33,286 nt of DNA from the NCBI RefSeq assembly GCF_030697305.1, contig NZ_JAUYQL010000029.1, positions 1 through 33,286 on the forward strand. Reading direction: 5' to 3'. The notes below the pieces were generated by a model. That model saw only the letters and a program-made list of their open reading frames with translations. It had not been told where the DNA came from and searched no databases. Source of the DNA: Phenylobacterium sp. (GTDB lineage: Bacteria; Pseudomonadota; Alphaproteobacteria; Caulobacterales; Caulobacteraceae). The translations under genes and the position numbers were made by a program. Positions 1-7,046 of the stretch are shown piece by piece (positions within the stretch are counted from its first letter, which is position 1; every line of letters begins with the position of its first letter).

Positions 1-1
1 C

Positions 2-730
2 AGCGGCGGCGTGATCCGGATCGAGAGCCAGGTAACGCACGTCGCACGCTCCGAGGTTGAAGGCGTCGCGGCCGGCGACTACGTCTGCGTCGCCGTGCAC
101 GACACCGGCGTCGGCATGGACGCCGAGACCATCACCCGGGCGTGCGAGCCGTTCTTCACCACCAAGGAGCCCGGCAAGGGCCCGGGTCTCGGTCTCGCGC
201 AGGTCTATGGCTTCGCCCATCAGAGCGGCGGCGGCGCGACGGTGTCCAGCGCGCCCGGCCAGGGCTGCACCGTGCGCCTTTACATGCCTCTCTCGCACGA
301 GGTCGTAGCGGCGAGCCCGCAGGAGCCGACCGCCCGAAGCGAGCCGAAGCGCTCGGCGCTGAAGGTGCTGCTGGCCGAGGACGATGAGGATGTCGGAGAC
401 ATGGTCACCGCCATGCTCGAGGATCTCGGCCATGAGGTGGTGCGTGCGCCCGACGCCGACAGCGCCATGTCGACCTTGCGCATTACCCCGGGCGTGGACC
501 TGTTGCTCACCGACGTAGTGATGCCGGGTGGCAAGACCGGGGTGGACCTCGCGCACGAAGCCGTGGCGCTGCACCCTGCCCTGCCCGTGATCCTCAGCTC
601 CGGCTATACCGGCGAGGCTCTGGTTTCGATCGAAGGCGCGCCCTGGCCCCTGCTGCGTAAGCCCTACGCTTCGGTCGCGCTGGCCGAAATGATCGACCTC
701 GTCCTAAAGCGCACGCCGCAGGACGCCTGA
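2..730 (+). CDS. Hybrid sensor histidine kinase, C-terminal part (HATPase + receiver), truncated by window edge
   Basis: The reading frame is open to the left edge, so the N-terminal sensor, the dimerisation/phosphoacceptor domain and the N-box are not visible. Counting from the GTG at 11, residues about 1-95 are the end of an HK ATPase domain, with the G1 box DTGVGM at 31-36, the F-box EPFFTTK at 46-52 and the G2 box GPGLGLA at 57-63. Residues about 116-232 form a response-regulator receiver: acidic pocket EDDED at 123-127, phosphoacceptor Asp168 in LLTDVVMP, and conserved Lys217 in RKPYA. The protein ends right after the receiver, so there is no output domain, and signal probably passes on by phosphorelay or the receiver tunes the kinase. 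The input signal and the partner regulator cannot be read here. It is followed by nadA in the same direction, but nadA has its own promoter region. Confidence 0.9.
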   Translation, partial: SGGVIRIESQVTHVARSEVEGVAAGDYVCVAVHDTGVGMDAETITRACEPFFTTKEPGKGPGLGLAQVYGFAHQSGGGATVSSAPGQGCTVRLYMPLSHEVVAASPQEPTARSEPKRSALKVLLAEDDEDVGDMVTAMLEDLGHEVVRAPDADSAMSTLRITPGVDLLLTDVVMPGGKTGVDLAHEAVALHPALPVILSSGYTGEALVSIEGAPWPLLRKPYASVALAEMIDLVLKRTPQDA

Positions 731-790
731 GCCCAAAACAGATTGAGTCGAAGGCCCTTGGCGCCGGCGCATTGCAGGTCTATATGTCGC

Positions 791-820
791 TTACGACTTT
801 TGCTCGCCTTGAGCATAATC
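791..820 (+). promoter_or_regulatory. Putative nadA promoter with upstream operator copy in the spacer
   Basis: TTACGACT (791-798) and GCATAATC (813-820) are separated by 14 bases. This resembles the Caulobacter housekeeping pattern TTGACGNS-N10-14-GCTANAWC and also gives a near-consensus -10 (CATAAT, 814-819). The -35 match is weak. An imperfect copy of the 7-3-7 palindrome, TTGCTCG-CCT-TGAGCAT, lies at 800-816 and spans the spacer into the -10. A repressor bound there would block RNA polymerase. The expected start site is near 826. Confidence 0.45.
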
Positions 821-873
821 GGGACGCCGACGGAAGGACCGAACCTTGCGCGGCGTTTTTTGAGGCCGAGGAA

Positions 874-890
874 ATGCTCAAATTGAGCAT
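874..890 (+). promoter_or_regulatory. Perfect palindromic operator upstream of nadA RBS
   Basis: ATGCTCA-AAT-TGAGCAT is a perfect 7-3-7 inverted repeat that ends one base before the Shine-Dalgarno AAGGAGG (891-897). The right half-site TGAGCAT is repeated exactly at 810-816 in an imperfect copy; the two centres are 74 bases apart, about seven helical turns. Two copies in front of the first NAD-synthesis gene suggest a dedicated repressor, possibly binding both sites as a loop. A NadQ-type regulator, predicted for alphaproteobacterial NAD regulons, is one candidate. No regulator gene for it is visible in this window. Confidence 0.7.
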
Positions 891-903
891 AAGGAGGATG
901 GCC

Positions 904-1986
904 GTGGCGGATGGTACCCAGTTTCCCTTCACTCCCGACGTGGAACGCACGACGGCGCCAGCTTGGGAAAAGGTGAAGCGTCAGGTCACCCCGATGGAAT
1001 GGCGCCAGCAGGCGCCGCTGATCGCCGAGATCAATCGGCTGAAGCGTGCGAAGAACGCCGTGATCCTCGCCCATAACTACATGACGCCCGAGATTTTCCA
1101 TGGGGTCGGCGATTATGTCGGCGACAGCCTGGGGTTGGCCAAGGAAGCCGCGCGCTCGGACGCCAAGATCATCGTCCAGGCTGGCGTGCACTTCATGGCC
1201 GAGACCTCGAAAATCCTGTCGCCGGAAAAGACCGTGCTGATCCCCGACCTGCTGGCCGGCTGCTCGCTCGCCTCGTCGATCACCGGCGCCGACGTGCGGC
1301 TGATCAAACAGCGCTATCCGGGCGTTCCGGTCGTCACTTACGTCAACACCACCGCCGACGTGAAGGCCGAAACTGACATCTGCTGCACCTCCGCCAACGC
1401 CGTGCAGGTGGTGGAGCAGGCAGCCCGCGAATGGGGCGTCGACCGGGTGATCCTGATCCCCGATGAGTTCCTTGCCCGCAACGTCGCGCGCCAGACACCG
1501 ATCAAGATCATCGCCTGGCAGGGCCGCTGCGAAGTGCACGAGCGCTTCAACCGCGAGGACATCCTGGAACTGCGCGCCGCCTATCCGGGCGCGGAGATCC
1601 TGGCCCACCCGGAATGCCCGACCGAGGTGATCGAGCTGTCGGACTTCACCGGTTCGACCGCGGCGATGAACGACTATGTGATCACCCGCAAGCCGAAGCA
1701 GGTGGTGATGATCACCGAGTGCTCGATGGCCGACAACGTCGCCGCCGACGCGCCCGACACCGAGTTCGTGCGGCCCTGCAACCTGTGCCCGCACATGAAG
1801 CGGATCACGTTGGAAAACATCTACGAGTCGCTCGCCTACGACCGCTACGAGGTGACCGTGGACCCGGCGATCGCCGAGCGTGCGCGGCGCGCCGTGCAGC
1901 GCATGGTCGACCTGCCGCCGCCCCCGATCCCGGCTCGCTACGACCTGGTGAAGGCCCGCCACCACGTGGACGTGGAGTTGATCTGA
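904..1986 (+). CDS. nadA: Quinolinate synthase NadA
   Basis: NadA is a [4Fe-4S] enzyme that condenses iminoaspartate (from NadB) with dihydroxyacetone phosphate to quinolinate, in the cytoplasm. Hallmarks, numbered from the GTG at 904 (360 aa): AHNYM at 56-60, cluster Cys120 in LLAGCSLAS, Cys209 in WQGRCEVHE, and CNLCPHMK at 292-299 supplying the third ligand (probably Cys295). HPECP at 235-239 and GSTAAM at 250-255 are also typical. The frame is open back to 772, but that stretch contains the promoter and both operators. The Shine-Dalgarno AAGGAGG (891-897) abuts the ATG at 898 with no spacing and sits six bases from the GTG at 904, so GTG 904 is the better start; ATG 898 is the alternative. 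It is the first gene of nadABC. Confidence 0.95.
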   Translation: MADGTQFPFTPDVERTTAPAWEKVKRQVTPMEWRQQAPLIAEINRLKRAKNAVILAHNYMTPEIFHGVGDYVGDSLGLAKEAARSDAKIIVQAGVHFMAETSKILSPEKTVLIPDLLAGCSLASSITGADVRLIKQRYPGVPVVTYVNTTADVKAETDICCTSANAVQVVEQAAREWGVDRVILIPDEFLARNVARQTPIKIIAWQGRCEVHERFNREDILELRAAYPGAEILAHPECPTEVIELSDFTGSTAAMNDYVITRKPKQVVMITECSMADNVAADAPDTEFVRPCNLCPHMKRITLENIYESLAYDRYEVTVDPAIAERARRAVQRMVDLPPPPIPARYDLVKARHHVDVELI

Positions 1987-2038
1987 GCCCGCTCGGATCG
2001 ACGCCTGTTTCCCGCGAGGGGAAGGAAGGAGCCCGGCC

Positions 2039-3571
2039 ATGACCGAACGTATCCGACATGACGGCGTGCTGATCGTCGGCGCCGGCCTGGCGGGGCTGTC
2101 CGCGGCCCTCGCAGCCGCGCCGCGCAAGGTCCTGGTGCTCACCGGCGCCGCGCTGAATCACGGCTGCTCGTCGGCCTGGGCGCAGGGCGGCATGGCCGCG
2201 GCGCTGGGCGCCGACGACGCCGCCGCTCTGCACGCCGCCGACACCGTGGCGGCCGGCGCGGGCCTGGTCGACGCGGCGATGGCGCGGCTCCTGGCCGATC
2301 ACGGCGCCGAGGCCGTCAGGGCGCTGGCCGACTTGGGCGCGCCGTTCGACCGCGACGCTCACGGCGGCTTCGTCCAGAGTCTGGAGGCCGCCCACTCCCG
2401 CGCCCGCGTGGCGCGAGTGAAGGGCGATCAGGCCGGCCACGCGATCATGGAAGCCGCTTCGCGTGCGGCGCTCGCGGCGTCGCATATCGAGATCCGCTCC
2501 GGTCTGCGCCTACGCGGCCTGCTGCTGGACGCGGCTGGAGGCGTGCGCGGCGTCGTCGTGGCTCAGGATCACGGCGGCCTGCTGGAGATCACCGCGTCGG
2601 CGGTCGTGCTGGCCACCGGCGGCATCGGCGGCCTCTATGCCGACACCACGACGCCGCCAGAGTTGCGTGGCGAAGGCCTGGGGCTGGCGGCCATGGCCGG
2701 CGCGCTGATCGGCGACCCGGAATTCGTGCAGTTCCACCCGACCGCTATCGACATCGGCCGCGATCCTGCGCCGCTCGCCACCGAGGCTCTGCGGGGCGAA
2801 GGCGCGGTGTTGATCAACGCCGCCGGCGAACGCTTCATGACCGGCTACCATCCCGACGCCGAGCTGGCGCCGCGCGACGTGGTGGCGCGCGCCATCCATG
2901 CCGAACGGATCGCCGGGCGCGGCGCGTTCCTGGATGCTCGCGAGGCGGTCGGAGACCACTTCCCTGTTGAGTTCCCGACGGTGTTCGCCGCCTGCCTGTC
3001 CGGCGGCATCGACCCGCGGATCCAGCCGATCCCCGTCGCGCCGGCCTGCCACTACCACATGGGCGGGATCGTCACCGACGCCGATGGGCGCAGTTCGTTG
3101 GACGGGCTGTTCGCCGCCGGCGAATGCGCCTCGACCGGCGTCCACGGTGCAAACCGTCTGGCCTCGAACTCGCTGCTGGAAGCGGCCGTATTCGGCGCCC
3201 GCGCCGGCGTCGCCGCCGCGCAGACGCCCGATCCTGCGACCCAGGCGACGCGCCGACTGATCGGCGCCGACCTGCCCGAAGCCGCCGTCCAGGACCTGCG
3301 CCAGGCCATGAGCCGCGACGCCGGCGTCGTCCGCGACGCCGAAGGGCTGACCCGACTGCTGCGGATGATCGACGATCTCCAGGCGACCCACGGTCGCGGC
3401 GGGGTGCTGAGCGCGGCGCGTCTGGTAGCCGCCTGCGCCCTGGCGCGTCACGAGAGCCGCGGCGGACACTTCCGCAGCGACTTCCCGCAGACCTCGCCCG
3501 ACGCCAAGCGCACCTTCGTCAATCTGGCCGACGTCGACCAGGACGCGCGCCTGCGCATCGCCGCCGAATGA
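2039..3571 (+). CDS. nadB: L-aspartate oxidase NadB
   Basis: NadB is an FAD enzyme that oxidises L-aspartate to iminoaspartate, the substrate of NadA. The 510-aa protein opens with the dinucleotide-binding motif GAGLAGLSAAL (from Gly14). It has the SSAWAQGG segment near residue 45, typical of the fumarate reductase/succinate dehydrogenase flavoprotein family, then FHPTA, and the HYHMGGIVTD and GLFAAGECASTGVHG blocks near residues 340-375, followed by NRLASNSLLEA. The C-terminal helical domain is short compared with E. coli NadB (540 aa). The ATG follows an AAGGAAGGAG Shine-Dalgarno, 52 bases after nadA. The stop overlaps the nadC start as ATGA (3568-3571), so the two are translationally coupled. 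Confidence 0.96.
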   Translation: MTERIRHDGVLIVGAGLAGLSAALAAAPRKVLVLTGAALNHGCSSAWAQGGMAAALGADDAAALHAADTVAAGAGLVDAAMARLLADHGAEAVRALADLGAPFDRDAHGGFVQSLEAAHSRARVARVKGDQAGHAIMEAASRAALAASHIEIRSGLRLRGLLLDAAGGVRGVVVAQDHGGLLEITASAVVLATGGIGGLYADTTTPPELRGEGLGLAAMAGALIGDPEFVQFHPTAIDIGRDPAPLATEALRGEGAVLINAAGERFMTGYHPDAELAPRDVVARAIHAERIAGRGAFLDAREAVGDHFPVEFPTVFAACLSGGIDPRIQPIPVAPACHYHMGGIVTDADGRSSLDGLFAAGECASTGVHGANRLASNSLLEAAVFGARAGVAAAQTPDPATQATRRLIGADLPEAAVQDLRQAMSRDAGVVRDAEGLTRLLRMIDDLQATHGRGGVLSAARLVAACALARHESRGGHFRSDFPQTSPDAKRTFVNLADVDQDARLRIAAE

Positions 3572-4413
3572 TCTCCCCGCTCCCTGACCTGCTGATCGCG
3601 CCCGTGGTCCGCGCCGCGCTGGTCGAAGACCTCGGCCGCGCCGGCGACATCACCGCCCAGGCCTGCATCGCCGAGGACGCGCGGCTGTCGGCGGTGTTCG
3701 TGACCCGCCAGCCCGGGATCGTGGCCGGCCTCGACTGCGCGCGGCTGGCGTTCGCCGAACTCGATCCCAGCGTCCGTTTCGAGGTTGTCGCCCCCGACGG
3801 CTCCCACGCAGCGCCCGGCGCGGTGCTGGCGCGCGTCGAGGGGAACGCCCGCGCCGTGCTGTCGGCCGAACGCACGGCCCTGAACCTGTTTGGACGACTG
3901 TCCGGCGTCGCCACCCTGACCGCCGCCTATGTCAGCGCGGTGGCCGGCACCCAAGCCCGCATCGTCGACACCCGCAAGACGACGCCCGGCCTGCGGCATC
4001 TTGAGAAATACGCCGTGCGCTGCGGCGGCGGGGTCAACCACCGCTTCGGTCTCGATGACGCCATCCTCATCAAGGACAACCACGTCGTGGCCTGCGGCGG
4101 CGTCTCCGAAGCCCTGCTGCGCGCCCGCCTGGCCTGCGGTCACCTGACCAAGATCGAGATCGAGGTCGACGGCCTCGACCAGTTCGACGAGGCGCTGCGC
4201 TATACGCCTGACGTGATCATGCTGGACAACTTCAACCTCGGCGACCTTGCGACCGCCGTGCGCCGGGCGGCCGGCCGCGTGACGCTGGAGGCGTCGGGCG
4301 GGGTGACCCTGGCCACCGTGCGCGCGATAGCCGAGACTGGGGTGGATGTGATCAGCGTCGGCGCCCTCACCCACTCCGCGCCGGTGCTGGACATCGGCCT
4401 CGACGCCGCCTGA
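3568..4413 (+). CDS. nadC: Nicotinate-nucleotide pyrophosphorylase (carboxylating) NadC
   Basis: NadC, quinolinate phosphoribosyltransferase, joins quinolinate to PRPP and releases CO2 to make nicotinate mononucleotide, the last step of the de novo branch. The 281-aa protein has the expected order: N-terminal domain with ALVEDLGRAGDIT (residues 17-29), then the barrel with DTRKTTPGLR (134-143), EKYAVRCGGGVNHR (146-159) and LIKDNH (167-172), which bind quinolinate and PRPP. IEIEVDG, MLDNF and EASGGV follow. The ATG at 3568 shares four bases with the end of nadB and replaces a much longer upstream extension of the frame that only shadows nadB. It closes the nadABC operon. Confidence 0.96.
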   Translation: MISPLPDLLIAPVVRAALVEDLGRAGDITAQACIAEDARLSAVFVTRQPGIVAGLDCARLAFAELDPSVRFEVVAPDGSHAAPGAVLARVEGNARAVLSAERTALNLFGRLSGVATLTAAYVSAVAGTQARIVDTRKTTPGLRHLEKYAVRCGGGVNHRFGLDDAILIKDNHVVACGGVSEALLRARLACGHLTKIEIEVDGLDQFDEALRYTPDVIMLDNFNLGDLATAVRRAAGRVTLEASGGVTLATVRAIAETGVDVISVGALTHSAPVLDIGLDAA

Positions 4414-4440
4414 GCGACAAGGAACCCGGCCCGCGCGCAG

Positions 4441-4472
4441 GGTGTTGCTTCTCCTGCAAGGAGGCAAACACC
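4441..4472 (+). promoter_or_regulatory. Hairpin sequestering the ribosome binding site of the 69-aa gene
   Basis: Bases 4441-4446 (GGTGTT) pair with 4467-4472 (AACACC), 4447-4448 with 4464-4465, and 4451-4454 (CTCC) with 4460-4463 (GGAG), leaving loop TGCAA (4455-4459), a UU bulge and one bulged A. The Shine-Dalgarno AAGGAGG (4458-4464) lies in the loop and 3' strand, with GGAGG fully paired, and the stem ends directly before the ATG. There is no U-tract, so it is not a standard terminator. It could act as an RNA thermometer or a protein- or sRNA-controlled translation switch; that is inference. Confidence 0.55.
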
Positions 4473-4682
4473 ATGTCGAAAGCTCCACCCATTCCGCCGG
4501 AACAACGCGCCTTCAAGGGGCAGAAGCCCGACATCGAGGGCCAGGATCGCGAGCGACGCGACGATGTCAGCGGCGTCCAGTCGGACCAACCCGGCGACGC
4601 CGACATCAACCTGAAGGAACAGGGCCGCCACGGGAATATCCGGCAGAACACGACCCGCCAGGGCAATCTGCAGAACCGCTGA
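4473..4682 (+). CDS. Small hydrophilic protein (69 aa), conserved-looking, function unknown
   Basis: The gene has a near-ideal Shine-Dalgarno (AAGGAGG, 4458-4464) eight bases before the ATG. The product is very polar and Gly/Gln/Asp/Arg-rich with no hydrophobic segment and no Cys. It begins with a proline-containing stretch and ends in repeated Asn-Gln-Gly motifs (NIRQNTTRQGNLQNR). This composition suggests a disordered, hydrophilin- or stress-type cytoplasmic protein, and similar short proteins are common in alphaproteobacteria; I do not recognise a named family. It follows nadC by 59 bases and could be cotranscribed, but the leader hairpin suggests separate control of translation. Confidence 0.75.
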   Translation: MSKAPPIPPEQRAFKGQKPDIEGQDRERRDDVSGVQSDQPGDADINLKEQGRHGNIRQNTTRQGNLQNR

Positions 4683-4691
4683 GCAAACCGC

Positions 4692-5390
4692 TCACACCGA
4701 CTGTAGCCGCGAAGCCGCTTCGGCGGCCGCGGCCCGGCGGCCGTCGAGCGCGCCGGCCATGGCCTTGCGGGCGGCCTCCACTACAGCCGTGGGCGCCGTC
4801 TCAGGCCGGCCGGCGTCGAATGGCGGGGCGGGCGCATATTCCAGACCGAGTTGAATGCGCTGGGCGGTCTCTTCGCCAACCAGTTCCGCCGCCACGACGA
4901 AGGCGAAGTCGAGTCCTGCAGTCACACCGCCGCCGGTGAACAGGTTCCCGTCACGAACCACCCTGCCCTCGTCAGGGACCACGCCGAACAGCTCCAGCAG
5001 TTCGCGCCACCCCCAATGGCAGGCGGCGCGTCGTCCCCGGATCAGACCGCTGGCCGCCAGGATCAGCGAGCCGGTGCAGACGGACGTCAGGTAGCGCGCG
5101 CCCGCGCCCAGCCTGCGGATCTGGGCCATGTAGGCCTCGTCCAGCATCGCCTCGCTCGTTCCAAGACCGCCCGGCACGCAGAGCACGTCGCAGCCTTCCA
5201 CGGCGGCAAGGTCGGCCAGGCTGGAGAACACCAGGCCATCGGCCTCGATCGGCTGGCCGCCGATGGAGGCAGTGGTCACCTTCGCACCCGGCAGTCGACT
5301 GAACACCTGGTGAGGGCCAGTGAAGTCGAGCTGGGTGACCCCCGGATAGAGCGGAAAGACGATGCGGATCTCTGGGTTGGTCTGGGTCAC
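4692..5390 (-). CDS. DJ-1/PfpI family protein, isonitrile hydratase-like
   Basis: The 232-aa single-domain protein belongs to the class I glutamine-amidotransferase-like DJ-1/PfpI superfamily. The nucleophile elbow is SVCTGSLIL with Cys105, and QLDFTGP at residues 20-26 supplies Asp22; isonitrile hydratase of Pseudomonas uses an Asp and a Cys at closely similar positions (family knowledge). GGGVTAGLDFA near 153-163 is also typical. The likely reaction is hydration of an isonitrile to an N-substituted formamide, but other members are amidases or chaperone-like, so the substrate is uncertain. The start is GTG with AGGAGG seven bases upstream. It diverges from a GlxA-type regulator whose N-terminal half is its paralogue, which suggests that regulator controls it. 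Confidence 0.88.
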   Translation of the reverse strand: MTQTNPEIRIVFPLYPGVTQLDFTGPHQVFSRLPGAKVTTASIGGQPIEADGLVFSSLADLAAVEGCDVLCVPGGLGTSEAMLDEAYMAQIRRLGAGARYLTSVCTGSLILAASGLIRGRRAACHWGWRELLELFGVVPDEGRVVRDGNLFTGGGVTAGLDFAFVVAAELVGEETAQRIQLGLEYAPAPPFDAGRPETAPTAVVEAARKAMAGALDGRRAAAAEAASRLQSV

Positions 5391-5413
5391 GGCGGCCTCC
5401 TGGAATTTGACGC

Positions 5414-5430
5414 ACCCAGAGTGCCTGGGT
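5414..5430. promoter_or_regulatory. Inverted repeat in the DJ-1/GlxA divergent intergenic region
   Basis: ACCCAG-AGTGC-CTGGGT is a 6-5-6 inverted repeat in the 81-base gap between the two divergent genes. It lies 24 bases upstream of the DJ-1-like GTG and 42 bases upstream of the regulator ATG. It is a reasonable candidate operator for the neighbouring AraC-type regulator, although AraC proteins more often bind direct repeats. Confidence 0.35.
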
Positions 5431-5471
5431 TATCGAATGGCTGAAATGACAAACTTCCCACTGTTTGCGCC

Positions 5472-6413
5472 ATGACCAGACGGATCGCCGTCCTGATCTT
5501 CGACCAGTTCCAGTTGCTGGACGCCGCCGGCCCGCTGTCGGCGTTCGAGATCGCCGGACGGGTCGTTCCGGGCGCCTATCGCATCGAGGTGCTCGCCGAG
5601 CAGGCTGGCATGGTCGCCAGCACCAGCGGGGCAGCCTTGGGTGCGGCGGCGCTGGACGACGCGGCGCTGGACACGCTGGTGATCTCCGGCGGTGACGGCG
5701 TGCGCCAGGCGGTGCGACGCCCGGCCCTTGTCGACTGGGTGCGCACCGCGGCCGGGCGTGCACGCCGCATGACCAGCGTCTGCACAGGCGCCTTCATGCT
5801 GGCCCAGGCAGGCCTGCTCGAGGGCAGACGAGCCACTACGCACTGGAGCGCCACAGCCGAGTTCGCCCGCTTTTTCCCGCAGGTCACCCTGGAGCCGGAC
5901 CGCATCTTTGTGCCCGACGGACCGGTTTGGACATCCGCGGGCATCACCGCCGGCATCGACCTGGCGCTCGCGCTGATCGCCGATGATCTGGGTGAAGCCG
6001 TTGCGCTTCGCACCGCTCAACAACTGGTGGTCCACCGCCGCCGGCCGGGCGGGCAGTCCCAACACTCGGCGCTGGGGGAAATCGGCGTCCACGCCGACCG
6101 GTTCGCCAGCCTGCTGGCCTGGATGGCCGAGCGACTTTCCGAACCGCTGAGCGTCGAGCGGCTGGCGGCGCAGGCCGCGATGAGCCCGCGCAACTTCTCC
6201 CGCGCCTTCGTCTCGGCCACGGGTCTGACGCCGGCTAAGGCGGTGGAGCGCCTTCGCCTGGAGGCCGCCCGCGATCAGGTGGAGGGGAGCGCCCAGCCGA
6301 TCGATCGTGTGGCCCAGGCCACCGGCTTCGGTGATCCGGAACGGATGCGCCGCGCCTTCATCCGGGCTTTCGGCCAGCCGCCGCAGGCTTTGCGGCGCGC
6401 GGCGCGCGCTTGA
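5472..6413 (+). CDS. GlxA family transcriptional regulator (DJ-1/PfpI domain + AraC HTH)
   Basis: The 313-aa two-domain protein has residues about 4-190 as a DJ-1/PfpI-like domain with SVCTGAFML (Cys104). Residues about 210-310 are an AraC/XylS DNA-binding domain with two helix-turn-helix units, SVERLAAQAAMSPRNFSRAF and, later, RVAQATGFGDPERMRRAF. This is the GlxA architecture, in which the N-terminal domain is thought to sense a ligand rather than catalyse. It lies head-to-head with an isonitrile-hydratase-like gene that shares the same fold and a near-identical elbow region. No good Shine-Dalgarno precedes the ATG, so the message may be leaderless. The 3' end overlaps the convergent DUF1003 gene by 56 bases. 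Confidence 0.92.
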   Translation: MTRRIAVLIFDQFQLLDAAGPLSAFEIAGRVVPGAYRIEVLAEQAGMVASTSGAALGAAALDDAALDTLVISGGDGVRQAVRRPALVDWVRTAAGRARRMTSVCTGAFMLAQAGLLEGRRATTHWSATAEFARFFPQVTLEPDRIFVPDGPVWTSAGITAGIDLALALIADDLGEAVALRTAQQLVVHRRRPGGQSQHSALGEIGVHADRFASLLAWMAERLSEPLSVERLAAQAAMSPRNFSRAFVSATGLTPAKAVERLRLEAARDQVEGSAQPIDRVAQATGFGDPERMRRAFIRAFGQPPQALRRAARA

Positions 6414-6951
6414 CGTTCGCCGCGGCGTGGATCTCGCGCAGCAACTCGTTCTGACGCAGCAGCAGATCGGCCGTCTCGGCCTGACGCAGGGCGTCGAGCT
6501 TGTCGTGGAGGTGCATGATCTCCAGTTCGGCGCGCAGGTTGACCACGTAGTCGTGCTCGGCGGCCTCGCGGTCGCGCTTGGCCGACCGGTTCTGGCTCAT
6601 CATGATCACCGGCGCCTGGATCGCGGCTAGCGTCGAGAGCATCAGGTTCAGAAAGATGAACGGATAGGGGTCGAACGCCAGCGTGCCGCCGCGAGTGAGC
6701 ACATTCCATCCCATCCAGAGCGCCAGGATTAGGCCGAAAGCGATGATGAACGCCCAGGAACCGCCGACCGCGGCCACCTTGTCGGACAACCGCTCGCCGA
6801 ACTTGCGGTCGTCGATGATCAGGGCGGGATTGACCCCACTGGGCTCTTCGACGGCGATCAGGTCGATGACGCTGCGCTGGATCGGCGTCAGCGCCTCATA
6901 GGCGCAGCCGAGAAGCTGCTGCGACAGTTGCTGGTTGTGTGCTGCGGACAT
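6358..6951 (-). CDS. DUF1003 family inner-membrane protein
   Basis: The 197-aa protein has a soluble N-terminus (residues 1-62), two transmembrane helices (about 66-86 and 95-118) joined by a short loop with FDPYPF, and a charged, probably helical/coiled-coil C-terminal tail (about 120-172) followed by an Arg/Lys/Ala/Pro-rich end. The segment around the second helix (PFIFLNLMLSTLAAIQAP, then MMSQNR) is the DUF1003 signature. The molecular function is unknown. AAGGGG precedes the ATG. Its last 56 bases overlap the 3' end of the convergent GlxA-type gene, so its Lys/Arg-rich tail is encoded antisense to the regulator. Confidence 0.9.
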   Translation of the reverse strand: MSAAHNQQLSQQLLGCAYEALTPIQRSVIDLIAVEEPSGVNPALIIDDRKFGERLSDKVAAVGGSWAFIIAFGLILALWMGWNVLTRGGTLAFDPYPFIFLNLMLSTLAAIQAPVIMMSQNRSAKRDREAAEHDYVVNLRAELEIMHLHDKLDALRQAETADLLLRQNELLREIHAAANVKRAPRAAKPAAAGRKPG

Positions 6952-7046
6952 GCGGTTGGGTCCCCTTCGCTATGGGAACATTCCGCGCCGAAACGCGCCG
7001 CGACAAGCCCCGCCCTACCCGCAATCACGGGAATGGGCGAGCAGGA

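Noticed and set aside
772..903. N-terminal 44-codon extension of nadA
   Set aside because: The stretch contains the promoter-like elements and two operator palindromes, and the only Shine-Dalgarno lies at 891-897.
664..2142. Long open frames antisense to nadA, nadB, nadC, uvrB, fumC and ilvC
   Set aside because: They follow from high GC and strong third-position bias of the true genes. Their products are His/Arg/Gly-rich without domains, and they lack ribosome binding sites.
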